Shown here one piece after another: positions 33,341 to 41,934 of a stretch of DNA of 47,921 nucleotides. The position numbers and the translations under genes are program-made. The notes below the pieces were generated by a model, which worked only from the letters and a program-made list of their open reading frames with translations, was not told where the DNA came from and searched no databases. This DNA comes from Bryobacterales bacterium (lineage in GTDB: Bacteria; Acidobacteriota; Terriglobia; Bryobacterales; Bryobacteraceae). The DNA lies in NCBI GenBank assembly GCA_003135055.1, contig PLDF01000440.1, forward strand, positions 1 through 47,921, written 5' to 3'. Within the stretch, counting starts at the first letter, position 1; each line of letters begins with the position of its first letter.

Positions 33341-35146
33341 ATGGCATCGATTGAGATAGCTTTAAACACTTCCGTTTCGCGCGAGCAACTGCGCACGTTT
33401 CATCTGACCGGACGCGGCTTGGATGAACTCCTCCCGCAGGGTCCGCTGCGCCCGGCATTGCTCGATCAACTGGAACTGCCTCGCCTCGAACATAGTTACC
33501 CGCTCTATCTTGCGCCCACGGAACCTCCCCGGCCCTTCTTTCTGCTATTGCAGGCCGTGGTAGACGCTCATCCCGCCAAATTCCCAATCCTCCGGGATCG
33601 CATCGAGGCGATCGCAGGCGCTTTCGGGCAACAAGCTGGCTCGCGCGAGTGCGTCCCCCTTTCGTCCCTACTCGAGGGCGCACTCGCAGCCGTCCGGACG
33701 CGCCTGGAACTGGCGCCTGTCGATTCGCAGGCAGTGCAGAAAGAATGCGAAGCATTGCAAAGGGCCCTGCCCGAAGGGGGCTGGCTGATCGGTTTCGGAG
33801 ACGGCGCGCCGACTCTGCTGATCTGCGCCATGCTCCGGGCAGCGCGGCAGGAAGCGCGCCTGGCCTTCGCCCAGGAGTTGCGCCAATATGGTCAGCGGCT
33901 CCAGGAACTGCTCGCCCTCGACGACCGTAACTCGGCGTCCCGGTCCTCCAGCGATCGCCTGGCCGCGTCATTGGGCGCGCGGGCTACATCCATCCTGGAC
34001 GTGTCAGCCTTGGCCGAATCGCTCCAGCGGCGAGTCAATCCAACGCTTCCGGTGGATCCGGAACGCCGGGCGCGCTGCGAATCGGCACTGGCCACGATCC
34101 TCGGTGCCATCAACGATCTTGCCGGGCTGCCCTCGGTCATACTCATTCACTCCGGGCGCGCCCCGGAAGCTCCGCCCCAGTTTGCGATCGAGTATCGGCA
34201 AGCCGCCGACGCCTGCGATTCGGCCTTGGCGGTTTGCCGGCGGCAGTTGAACCATCGCGTCCCGGTGTGGAAGGCCCTCCGCATCGCCCGGCTTGAGGCT
34301 GAGTCCGCTTTCGACCCTTCCATCCACGCGGCAGCGCTGGACGGGTTCGACTGGTCGATGGCTAGTCCGGACGAACTGGCCGCGCTGCCGGTAGTGCTGG
34401 TCGTCGAGACCGCGCTACAAATCGAACAGTCCCTGGCATCCTTCGCGCGCCTGCTGCAGTCCGGTCTGCCAGTACAGGTTCTGATCGCCTGCCCGAATGT
34501 TCCGGCCGGAAATCTGGGTTGCCTTCCGATCGCGTCCCAGGAGGCTTTTGCGCTGCACTCCTCGATTGCGGCCACGGACCACTTGATCGGCGGTCTGTCG
34601 GAAATGGCACGGACGCTGCGTCCGGCTGTCGCTGTGGTGGGAACGGGGGAATCGTGGATATCGGCAGCGCTGCTTCCGCTCGCTCGGGTTTGTCCACTGT
34701 ACCGCTATGATCCGGATCTGGGCGAAAGCTGGTACGAGCGTTTTGCTCTGCAGACCGAGCGGCCGGCCCAATATGAGCGGCTGACCTTCGCCCATGCCGC
34801 CGCCCTAATGCCGGTCTTCCGCAACCATTTCCGGATCTTTCCGGGCGTTGCGGGCTTGGACCAGGCCGCACTGGTGGAATATCCGGCTGAGCGGCCGCCG
34901 CAGGCGTTCCCGTTCCTCTTGGTTATCGATGAAAATGGCCTACAGAGCCGGGCTGTCTTCACGCGTGAACTCGCCAATGCGTGCGCGGCGTTCCGGCGAA
35001 CATGGCGCTTCCTCGCGGAGCTGGCGACTCCGAAAGTGATGAAAGAAGCGGATCCGGATGCCGAGAATCGACTCCGGCTCGACGGCGCGACGCAAGCGAT
35101 TCATCGCGCGATCTCAATGCTGACGAATGGGGAAGGCTCAGCGTAG
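33341..35146 (+). CDS. PFOR-derived protein lacking iron-sulfur and thiamine motifs
   Basis: A 601-residue protein I do not know as a named family. By eye it lines up with the C-terminal half of the PFOR at 22845-27812: WKALRIARLEA (310-320) with FKAVRMAEIEL, SGLPVQVLI with SGKPIKVLI, DHLIGGLSEMARTLRPA with THLIEGFIDGLNARRPA, PLYRYDPDLG (452-461) with PLIRYNPDNG, and FPFLLVIDENG with YPYIWAVNQKN. GGDGAMYDIGF of the PFOR is replaced by VVETALQIEQS, YSNTGGQ is gone, and no ferredoxin Cys motif remains. It should therefore not bind thiamine diphosphate or clusters. A scaffold, regulator or assembly role for PFOR or KOR is inferred. The ATG at 33341 follows AAGGAG and lies downstream of korB in the same direction. 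Confidence 0.85.
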   Translation: MASIEIALNTSVSREQLRTFHLTGRGLDELLPQGPLRPALLDQLELPRLEHSYPLYLAPTEPPRPFFLLLQAVVDAHPAKFPILRDRIEAIAGAFGQQAGSRECVPLSSLLEGALAAVRTRLELAPVDSQAVQKECEALQRALPEGGWLIGFGDGAPTLLICAMLRAARQEARLAFAQELRQYGQRLQELLALDDRNSASRSSSDRLAASLGARATSILDVSALAESLQRRVNPTLPVDPERRARCESALATILGAINDLAGLPSVILIHSGRAPEAPPQFAIEYRQAADACDSALAVCRRQLNHRVPVWKALRIARLEAESAFDPSIHAAALDGFDWSMASPDELAALPVVLVVETALQIEQSLASFARLLQSGLPVQVLIACPNVPAGNLGCLPIASQEAFALHSSIAATDHLIGGLSEMARTLRPAVAVVGTGESWISAALLPLARVCPLYRYDPDLGESWYERFALQTERPAQYERLTFAHAAALMPVFRNHFRIFPGVAGLDQAALVEYPAERPPQAFPFLLVIDENGLQSRAVFTRELANACAAFRRTWRFLAELATPKVMKEADPDAENRLRLDGATQAIHRAISMLTNGEGSA

Positions 35147-35156
35147 GAATCAGACC

Positions 35157-35203
35157 GTGGCGCACGCACTCATGCGTGCCGCGTTCACACTCGTGTGAAC
35201 GCG
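35157..35203. repeat. Palindromic repeat R2, copy 2
   Basis: Two adjoining hairpins: GCACGCA/TGCGTGC, then GCGTTCACAC/GTGTGAACGC. It follows the stop of the PFOR-like gene and lies between convergent genes, where it might end transcription from both sides. There is no T-run. The same pair of hairpins is found at 1531-1590. Confidence 0.7.
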
Positions 35204-35346
35204 CTTCGAATTGAGGCGAGCCCGTCATTGCCCGGCGCCTTCTCCCGTTAGGCGGGACAGGACTCCGGGCCCAACCAGACTTGGAGGTGTTAGGCAAACG
35301 GTATTGCGCCTAGCTTAGCCAAGTTAGCTATTAGCTAAGTGCTAAG

Positions 35347-36291
35347 TTAGCCCAGAGCCGCCTTCGCGTATTCGAAAGACCGCTTTATATCGGCCGGCCG
35401 GTTCGCGGTCTTGTAATCGCAATCGATGTAACAGCGGATTGGGTACTTCCGGTCTCCGATCAGCCGGAGGATATCCTTGATCGGCGTATCTCCCTCGCCC
35501 CACGGCACGCTCAGCCGGTCTTTCCGCCGGTCTTTGAGATAGAGCAGGGCAATGCGGTCGTGGTGAGCCTCCACAAATGTGAGGGAATCATACCCGCCGC
35601 CGGTAGCATCGCCGATATCGAAACTCATCCAGTAGCTCTTGGAGAGCGATACCGCCTCTTCGAAGTTCTCGGGCTTGGCGATCGCGTCGGGATTGGCGGC
35701 ACTCATATCGGGCCGGCCCTGGATTCCCACCAGGAAGCTGCGCTTTTCAGCTAACGGCGCAACAAGCTTCGCCGCTGAAAGCGTAACGTTGAGCGTAACC
35801 AGCCGGGCGCCGAGAACCTCGGCGATCTCGAAAGTCCGGCTGAGTTCTTCTTCCGTGGAGCCGGGGAATCCGCTGAGCCCGTAGATCTCGATTCCGGCGG
35901 CGTCGAACTTCTTGCGGATAGCGCGGAAGTAGTCGAGTGAGACGGTCATGCGCCATTTGGCGAGCTCGTCGCGTGCCTGCGCGCGGGCCGCGGCGACTTC
36001 CGGGGGAACCGTAGCCGCGGGGCCGGCCGGTCCGCCCGCCCGGATCCGGTCCCAGAACTGAGCCGGCTCCACCAGCGGCGCGTAAAGGTCGCACTCACCC
36101 AAGCGGGAGTCGACCATGGACTTGACCACCACGTCGACGATGCCATCCTGTGGCAAGCCGATCCCGGAGAATACGTAACTCTGGAGCCCAAACTGCACCC
36201 CATGCACGGCGGAATCGATCTTCTTTGCCGCGGCTACGGGTATAGACAACACCCCCAAAGACAGCTTTCCAAGGTCGCGTCTTGAAAACAT
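35347..36291 (-). CDS. Tat-exported sugar phosphate isomerase/epimerase-like protein
   Basis: A 314-residue TIM-barrel protein of the xylose-isomerase-like family. The N-terminus FSRRDLGKLSLGVLSIPVA is a twin-arginine signal, so it should be exported folded. Later segments fit the barrel: VGIQGRPDMS, MSFDIGDATGGGYDS, HHDRIALLYLKDRRKD and IRCYIDCDY, where Asp, His and Glu usually bind a divalent metal. Acidobacteria and Planctomycetes have many such exported members of mostly unknown substrate. It stands alone; convergent with the PFOR-like gene. Confidence 0.85.
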   Translation of the reverse strand: MFSRRDLGKLSLGVLSIPVAAAKKIDSAVHGVQFGLQSYVFSGIGLPQDGIVDVVVKSMVDSRLGECDLYAPLVEPAQFWDRIRAGGPAGPAATVPPEVAAARAQARDELAKWRMTVSLDYFRAIRKKFDAAGIEIYGLSGFPGSTEEELSRTFEIAEVLGARLVTLNVTLSAAKLVAPLAEKRSFLVGIQGRPDMSAANPDAIAKPENFEEAVSLSKSYWMSFDIGDATGGGYDSLTFVEAHHDRIALLYLKDRRKDRLSVPWGEGDTPIKDILRLIGDRKYPIRCYIDCDYKTANRPADIKRSFEYAKAALG

Positions 36292-36872
36292 TTGGTCTCG
36301 CCTCCCCGTGCTTGCCAGGTTCGTGGACTCGACCCCACAAAGCTATCACAACCAGCGGCCGTTGGCCGAATCAGGCCGGCGGCAGGCTAGCGGGGCGGGT
36401 GAAGGGTACAAGCCGGAATATTGTCCCGGAGACGCGGTCTCCATATTCTTGCAAGGCTCAAATGAGCGGTCAAGATAAGGCAGCGGCCAATATAAGGCAA
36501 CCGCTTCAGCGGTTCAATTCAACACTCGGTGAAGTCACTGGGAATGAGATCAAATTCAAGGCGCTATAAGAGCTTTATCGAGGCCGGCGCCAGTTGGCGA
36601 GATGGCGGGCTTGTTGGGCGCGCGCGACCCTCTCCGCGTATCGTACGGCTGGTTTCGACCTTCTCCGGAAACTCACGGCAACTGGTTGATTCTGCGTGGT
36701 GGTTTTTCGGGCGCCAAGCTCGCGCGAAGACCGAAACGCGTTCACACGAGCGACAGACGATCCCTGCGGGAGCGTCTCTCGCGGCAGTGACGCTAACAGA
36801 ACAGGGTTTCTGGAAAGTGTGAACGCTGCACGCAGGAGTGCGCCGCAGGAGTGCGTGAGCCACGACGCCACT
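36292..36872. other. 581-base intergenic region
   Basis: Contains an interrupted copy of repeat R2 near its right end (listed separately). I see no gene, RNA or clear promoter in 36292-36737. Short frames on both strands lack recognisable motifs. Confidence 0.4.
36738..36863. repeat. Repeat R2, copy 3, palindrome split by about 66 bases
   Basis: The left arm GCGTTCACACGAG is at 36738-36750 and the complementary GTGTGAACGC at 36817-36826, with unrelated sequence between. On the right the GCACGCAGGAGTGCG and GCAGGAGTGCGTGAGCCAC parts follow in reverse orientation compared with the other copies. It lies immediately after the stop of the transhydrogenase gene. Confidence 0.6.
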
Positions 36873-38153
36873 TTACCAGCCGGTGAGGGCGGCTTCGAAC
36901 AGGGAGCTCAATTCCTCGCTTCCGGCCGGGCGGGGAGACAGCTTGGTCACCCGGTGCTGCGGCAGGGTTCCTTCCACCAGCCGGGGAATGTCGGACGCGG
37001 TGTAGCCGATCGCCTGCAATCCGTTCGGCGTTTTCAGCCTTCGCATGAACCATAGGATGCGGTCCGCCAGTATCTTACCGGCGTCATCCCGATGGCAGCG
37101 CGAGACGTCCGCGCCGAGCGCCGCGGCGGCCTCCAGGTGACGCTGTGGGCAGGCCGGGGCGGTGAAGCGGAATACCGCCGGCGCATTCAGAATGACCGAG
37201 AAGCCGTGGGGGAGCAGCGCATGATCGCAGGGATAGCCTTCGGCATAATAGTCGCGAACCATTCCCGAGACCGGGTAGGACATGCCGTGTGGCAGGTGGA
37301 CGCCGGCGTTGCCGAATCCGATTCCGGCGTAGGATGCCGCCAGCAGCATTTGGGCGCGCGCTTCCTCATCCGCCGGATCCTCCACCGCCCGGACCAGGTA
37401 CCGTGAGACCATGCGCAGGGCTTCGATCGACCAAATGTCGCTGATGGGGTTCGATCCCTGGTAGGCCGGACGCAAAGCGGGCCGCTCCGGGTGAGGACGC
37501 TGGTCGTACCGCAACGCGGTGTAGGATTCGAGGGCATGGCTGAGGACGTCGAGCCCGGTTGCGGCGGCCACCTGCGGCGGCTGGCTGCGCGTGTTCCAAG
37601 GGTCGAGCAGCCCGAGCAGCGGCTTCAGACGCCGGCTGGCGATGCCCGTCTTGGCGTGCATGCGAAGCAGATCGAAGATCGCGACTCCGGTGGTTTCACT
37701 GCCCGTACCGGCAGTGGTGGGAATGGCGATCAGGGGCTTCAGCGGGCCGGGAACGGGCAGCCCTTTGCCAATGGGCGGGTTCACGTAATCCAAAAAATCG
37801 GCCGGCGGATAGGTAGTGTAGAGGTTCACAGCCTTAGCCGTGTCGATGGTGGAGCCGCCGCCGACGGCGACAAACGCGTCGTAGGATCCCCGGCTCGCGA
37901 AGGCGATGGCGTCCTGAAACGACTCGTCGGTGGGCTCGATGCGAACGCGATCATAGAGGGTGAACGGAATGCCGTGATCCTCCAGAGACTCAAGGACAGT
38001 GAGGACAGGGCCCATGCCGGACAAACGCGGATCGGTGAGGACCAGCGCGCTGCGAGCCCCGAGATCGCTCAGGTCCATGCCCACTTCGCGAGTGACGCCG
38101 GGGCCGAACCGCACCTGGGACGACGCCATTTCGAATGCGGTTTCGTTCTTCAT
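36873..38153 (-). CDS. Hydroxyacid-oxoacid transhydrogenase (iron-type alcohol dehydrogenase)
   Basis: A 426-residue protein strongly resembling the HOT/ADHFE1 group: AFEMASSQVRFGPGVTREVG at the start, IPFTLYDRVRIEPTDESF, VAVGGGSTIDTAKAVNLY, IPTTAGTGSETTGVAIFD, and GIGFGNAGVHLPHGMSYP. Metal ligands are Asp and His in GLDVLSHALE, and His in GVHLPHG and DHALLPHGFS. HOT couples oxidation of 4-hydroxybutyrate or similar to reduction of 2-oxoglutarate to D-2-hydroxyglutarate, with bound NAD. The length fits. Its closeness to the 2-oxoacid oxidoreductase genes may be coincidental. An ordinary iron-containing alcohol dehydrogenase is the alternative, but the N-terminal match favours HOT. Confidence 0.88.
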   Translation of the reverse strand: MKNETAFEMASSQVRFGPGVTREVGMDLSDLGARSALVLTDPRLSGMGPVLTVLESLEDHGIPFTLYDRVRIEPTDESFQDAIAFASRGSYDAFVAVGGGSTIDTAKAVNLYTTYPPADFLDYVNPPIGKGLPVPGPLKPLIAIPTTAGTGSETTGVAIFDLLRMHAKTGIASRRLKPLLGLLDPWNTRSQPPQVAAATGLDVLSHALESYTALRYDQRPHPERPALRPAYQGSNPISDIWSIEALRMVSRYLVRAVEDPADEEARAQMLLAASYAGIGFGNAGVHLPHGMSYPVSGMVRDYYAEGYPCDHALLPHGFSVILNAPAVFRFTAPACPQRHLEAAAALGADVSRCHRDDAGKILADRILWFMRRLKTPNGLQAIGYTASDIPRLVEGTLPQHRVTKLSPRPAGSEELSSLFEAALTGW

Positions 38154-38249
38154 GATGCCGCCGCGGTCTCCGATGATATCGCAACTGCGGCGGTGGCGAC
38201 CTCGTAGGAAGCGACGCCGGGTGCTTGACCGATCTGGTGAAGCGTTGCG

Positions 38250-39080
38250 TTATTTCGCCGGGCTGCCGGGGTTTTGCTTCTGCCGCTCCCACTCCTTGCG
38301 GAACGTAGCCTCGCGTTCCGCGATGTAGGCCTTGTAGCCGTCGGGATCGATGAACGGATTCGCCGCGCCGGCTTTCATTCTGTCGTATTTGGCCTTCATG
38401 CCGAAATAGGCGCCGTGCGCGCCCAGAAACAGGTCGCAGGGTAAGCTCTTTAGCGCCGCAAAGGTCTTTACGTAGTCGTCCGCGATCCCCGGATAATTCT
38501 TGTTGCCCACCAGAATGTATCCCGGATTCACGTTGGGGCTTCCGACGATCGCCGCGTTCAGCGTGCGCGCGCCGTCACGCACCTGCATGGTCCACGTGGT
38601 GCAACCCTTGGTGTGGCCAGGCGTCAAATGCGCCACCAGTTTCGATCCGCCCAGCTCCACCGTGCCGCCATCGTGCAACACGCGGTCCACGTGCGCGCCG
38701 GGACGGCCTCGCGCCGTGCTTTCCTCTTCCGGCACGTCGGCGTCCATCACCATCAGCTTGGCGCCGGTTTCCTTTGCAACCAGCGCCGTCGCCTCGTCAT
38801 GATCGCCGTGCGCGTGGCTGATCAGAAGAATTTTCGTATCGGCGTACTTGAAGCCAAGCTGCTCGATGCTCTTCTTGATCGCCGGCACGTCCTGTTTGAA
38901 ATCGGTGTTGATCAGGATGTTGCCTTGCGGCGTATTGATCAGGTAAACGGCGAGATCGGCGGTCCCGACATAATATAAGTTGCCGGCGATCTTAAACGCC
39001 GGGAATTCGCGATGCCAATCCGGGTTGCCTTGCGCGAAGAGAACGGCGGAAGCGGCGAAGAATGGCAAGAGGAGTCTCAT
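38250..39080 (-). CDS. Metallo-beta-lactamase, subclass B3-like
   Basis: A 276-residue secreted protein with a signal peptide (LLLPFFAASAVLFAQ). The zinc motif SHAHGDHDEA (about residues 85-94) gives His, His, Asp, His; a further His is in TPGHTKGCTTW and another in LGAHGAYFGM near residue 225. That His/His/His plus Asp/His/His set is the B3 pattern, and YVGTADLAVYLI is typical of B3 N-termini. It may hydrolyse beta-lactams, or be a related environmental hydrolase; resistance is not shown by sequence alone. It stands 97 bases upstream of the transhydrogenase gene on the same strand. Confidence 0.88.
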   Translation of the reverse strand: MRLLLPFFAASAVLFAQGNPDWHREFPAFKIAGNLYYVGTADLAVYLINTPQGNILINTDFKQDVPAIKKSIEQLGFKYADTKILLISHAHGDHDEATALVAKETGAKLMVMDADVPEEESTARGRPGAHVDRVLHDGGTVELGGSKLVAHLTPGHTKGCTTWTMQVRDGARTLNAAIVGSPNVNPGYILVGNKNYPGIADDYVKTFAALKSLPCDLFLGAHGAYFGMKAKYDRMKAGAANPFIDPDGYKAYIAEREATFRKEWERQKQNPGSPAK

Positions 39081-39412
39081 AGGGTTACCGGCGCCGAACC
39101 ATCATAGTCTAACAGGCGCCGATCCGGCTGGCGAGGTGATGAGGGTACCTTAGCGTTTATCCAAGGAAAGAGCCAGTTCCTCGAAAGGGGTGATTGGAGC
39201 ATTGCGCGGCCTACCGCGACCGCCGATGTCTCAGGGCTACGAAAACCAGAAGCCCGGCGATGCGACTACGGTCGCAACGGAGCGAGATGCCGGCCATGTG
39301 ATGGGGCGTTCCTTTCGCCACGAGGAGACGTTATCGCAGACTTCAAACCCTGCGAACGCCATCGAATTTTTCGATTCAAGTCTGTTAGAAACTTCTGTCG
39401 GCGGCGACTACC
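39081..39412. other. Intergenic region with a direct repeat
   Basis: Between the divergent lactamase and sigma-factor genes. It includes one copy (39221-39259) of a direct repeat whose partner is at 42001-42039. No gene was seen. The ECF promoter could lie near 39340-39400, where the sequence is AT-richer. Confidence 0.4.
39221..39259 (+). repeat. Direct repeat, left copy
   Basis: CGCCGATGTCTCAGGGCTAC then GAAAACCAGAAGCCCGGC; the copy at 42001-42039 differs at only about three positions over 38 bases and has the same orientation. The pair brackets the sigma factor, membrane protein and hydrolase genes. Confidence 0.8.
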
Positions 39413-39967
39413 TTGGATGTGGGAGGAGCCGAGTCCATCTTGATTGGAGAGGCGAGCCGGGATTACCGATACGGGGAAGCGGCGGACCAATTCGGCTCCG
39501 CACTCGAACGGCTCGCGCGTGCGTACGAGATGGACCCGGAAAAACGCCGCGACCTGATCCAGGAGATTCATTTTCAGTTATGGCGGAGCTTTGAGCGGTT
39601 CGATGAACGCTGCTCCGTGCGGACATGGGTCTATCGCGTTGCCCACCATGTTGCCGCGTCGCACGTCCTTCGCGAGCGCCGGATCTTTTCAAATCTCGTG
39701 AGTCTGGAAGAACTCGAGATGCTCCCCGACAAACTCCAGGGCCAGCCCGCGGCCGACCAACGCATCGATCTGGAGCGGCTGTCAGCGTTGATTCAACAAC
39801 TCAAACCGCTCGACCGCCAGGTCATCGTCTCTTATCTCGAGGAAATGGACGCGGTATCGATCGGAGAAATCACGGGGCTATCGCCCGGAAACGTGGCCAT
39901 GAAGATACACCGGATCAAGAACATCCTGGCGCGGCGGTTTCACGAAGGAGGCGACCGTGCGGAATGA
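39413..39967 (+). CDS. ECF-family RNA polymerase sigma factor
   Basis: About 184 residues. Region 2 is recognisable as RRDLIQEIHFQLWRSFERFD followed by RTWVYRVAHHVAASH; region 4 is LKPLDRQVIVSYLEEMDAVS and IGEITGLSPGNVAMKIHRIK. It directs polymerase to a small set of promoters, often its own. The start is uncertain: TTG 39413, GTG 39419 or a TTG near 39440 are all in frame. The end overlaps the following membrane-protein start by 11 bases, a common arrangement for a sigma factor and its antagonist. Confidence 0.9.
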   Translation: MDVGGAESILIGEASRDYRYGEAADQFGSALERLARAYEMDPEKRRDLIQEIHFQLWRSFERFDERCSVRTWVYRVAHHVAASHVLRERRIFSNLVSLEELEMLPDKLQGQPAADQRIDLERLSALIQQLKPLDRQVIVSYLEEMDAVSIGEITGLSPGNVAMKIHRIKNILARRFHEGGDRAE

Positions 39968-40580
39968 TTCCTCGGGGAATGACCCGAAAACAATCTGGCA
40001 AAACCAGCCAACGGAGCCATCCATCATGACATTGGAAGAGATTCGACACAAGACACAGGAGCTGCACGCAAAGACCCGCCGGCAGACGATAGGGAACTTG
40101 ATCGTGCCGCTCGCTGTCTTCGCATTCTATGGTTACGGCATCGCAAAGTTCCCCAATCCGGTGTTGCGGACGGTATTCGCATGCGGTATCGCCTGGAGTC
40201 TGGCCGGGCAGTATTTCTTCTATCGGGGAATGTGGTCCGCAATGCTGCCGGGGGACGCGGCTTTAAGTACCGGTCTCGAGTCTTACCGGCGGGAGGTCGA
40301 GCGGCAGCGTTCTCTTTTTGGCCGCTTCATGCTGTGGCAGTTCGGGCCGCTGATATTCGCAATCGCCACCTTAATTTTGCTCATCCTGACTCTTGGGATC
40401 GGGGATCGGGGGATGCCCGTCGACGGCGCGATCCTCAAGGGAGCGCTCCTCAAGATGAGCCCCTTCCTGACTCTGACGGCCATCTGGATAGTGAGTTTCT
40501 TCGTCGTCAGGATGCGGGCACAGCGGCAACTGCAGCGGGAGATCGACGAATTAAACGATATTGAGAGGGCGCACGGATGA
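39957..40580 (+). CDS. Membrane protein, possible anti-sigma factor
   Basis: A 207-residue protein starting at GTG 39957. The soluble N-terminus (about 45 residues, with IWQNQPTEPSIMTLEEIR) is followed by four hydrophobic spans near residues 47-62, 72-88, 125-145 and 168-185, and a charged C-terminal helix. The coupling to the sigma gene suggests that it binds the sigma factor at its cytoplasmic N-terminus. It lacks the HxxxCxxC zinc motif of common anti-sigma factors, so this is inferred from context alone. Confidence 0.7.
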   Translation: MRNDSSGNDPKTIWQNQPTEPSIMTLEEIRHKTQELHAKTRRQTIGNLIVPLAVFAFYGYGIAKFPNPVLRTVFACGIAWSLAGQYFFYRGMWSAMLPGDAALSTGLESYRREVERQRSLFGRFMLWQFGPLIFAIATLILLILTLGIGDRGMPVDGAILKGALLKMSPFLTLTAIWIVSFFVVRMRAQRQLQREIDELNDIERAHG

Positions 40581-40626
40581 TGACACGAATCCCCCAGACG
40601 GCTCCCTACCAACAGGGAGGCCACGG

Positions 40627-41934
40627 ATGAAAAGGAACGCGATACGGGCCGGTGCGCTCGCGATGCTGTTCGGTACAACTCTCCCGGCTCAGGACATTGC
40701 CGGCGAATGGCAAGGCACGCTCAAGGCAGGCCCTCAGGAACTTCGGCTCGTCCTTGCAATTGACAAATCCGCCGACGGAAAGTGGAACGCTACTTTCAGC
40801 AGCATTGACCAAAGTCCGGACTGGGGCGCGCGCACACCGGTCGACTCGATCACTCTTCAGGGCGCGAACCTGAAATTTGCGATCGCGGCGTTGCGGGGAA
40901 GCTATGAAGGAAAGCTCAGTGTAGATGGCGCGTCCTTCGAAGGCGCCTGGTCGCAAGGCCGGGCGTTACCGCTTGAGTTCCGGCGCGCAACTCCCGAAAC
41001 GGCGTGGAAGGACCCGTCGCCACATACCATCCAGTTTTTGACCGTGGACAACACTGCGAATAAACCAGTCAATTTGGAGGTGCTCGACTGGGGTGGCTCC
41101 GGACGCCCCTTGGTTCTGCTGGCAGGTCTGGGAAACACGGCTCACATATTCGACAAATTCGCGCCCAAACTGACGGCGACGCACCATGTTTTCGGCATCA
41201 CCCGGCGCGGATTTGGCGCGTCCAGCGCTCCGTCGCCTTCGGCGACTACATATTCGGCCGATCGTCTCGGCGACGATGTTCTCGCCGTCCTCGACGCACT
41301 CAAGTTAAGCCGGCCTGTGCTGGCCGGGCACTCGCTCGGCGGCGAAGAGTTGAGTTCCGTGGGATCGCGGCATCCCGAGAGAGTCGCGGGACTGATCTAT
41401 CTCGAAGCCGGATATTCGTACGCGTACTACGACCGCGCGCGCGGTGATTTGGGAATCGACCTGGCCGATTTGCAAAAAAAGCTGGAGCAGTTGCAGCCGG
41501 GTAAGGGCCCGCAAGATCCAAGACATTTGATCGAGGAGCTTCTCGCCACGACCCTGCCGGGGTTTGAACGCGACTTGAAAGAGATGCAAAAGAACTTGCC
41601 GCCGGCGCCCTCCGCGCAGCCGGCGCCGGCTCAGGTTCCACCGATTACTCAGGCGATCATGACAGGCATGCAGAAGTATACGGACATCCGCGTTCCCGTT
41701 CTCGCCATCTTTGCAGTGCCCCACGCAACCGGGCAGCCCTTTAAGGATGACGCTGCGCGTGCGGCGGCCGATGCACAGGACGAGGCCGCCACTGGCGCGC
41801 AAGCGAAGGCATTTGAAAGCGGCGTGCCATCCGCGCGGGTCGTTAGATTGCCGCACGCGAATCACTACGTATTTTTCTCGAATGAGGCGGATGTGCTGCG
41901 CGAAATGAACGCCTTTCTTGGCAACCTTCATTAG
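40627..41934 (+). CDS. Secreted alpha/beta hydrolase
   Basis: A 435-residue protein. A signal peptide (AIRAGALAMLFGTTLPA) leads to an N-terminal beta-domain (about residues 20-125, GEWQGTLKAGPQELRLVLAI) of the lipocalin-like kind often fused to such hydrolases. The hydrolase domain follows: GLGNTAHIFDKFAP oxyanion region, nucleophile Ser in AGHSLGGEE, and a catalytic His in PHANHYVFF. A Pro-rich insert (PPAPSAQPAPAQVPP) lies before the C-terminal part. Substrate unknown; an esterase is likely. The ATG at 40627 follows GGGAGG. It may be regulated with the sigma operon, 46 bases upstream. Confidence 0.85.
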   Translation: MKRNAIRAGALAMLFGTTLPAQDIAGEWQGTLKAGPQELRLVLAIDKSADGKWNATFSSIDQSPDWGARTPVDSITLQGANLKFAIAALRGSYEGKLSVDGASFEGAWSQGRALPLEFRRATPETAWKDPSPHTIQFLTVDNTANKPVNLEVLDWGGSGRPLVLLAGLGNTAHIFDKFAPKLTATHHVFGITRRGFGASSAPSPSATTYSADRLGDDVLAVLDALKLSRPVLAGHSLGGEELSSVGSRHPERVAGLIYLEAGYSYAYYDRARGDLGIDLADLQKKLEQLQPGKGPQDPRHLIEELLATTLPGFERDLKEMQKNLPPAPSAQPAPAQVPPITQAIMTGMQKYTDIRVPVLAIFAVPHATGQPFKDDAARAAADAQDEAATGAQAKAFESGVPSARVVRLPHANHYVFFSNEADVLREMNAFLGNLH

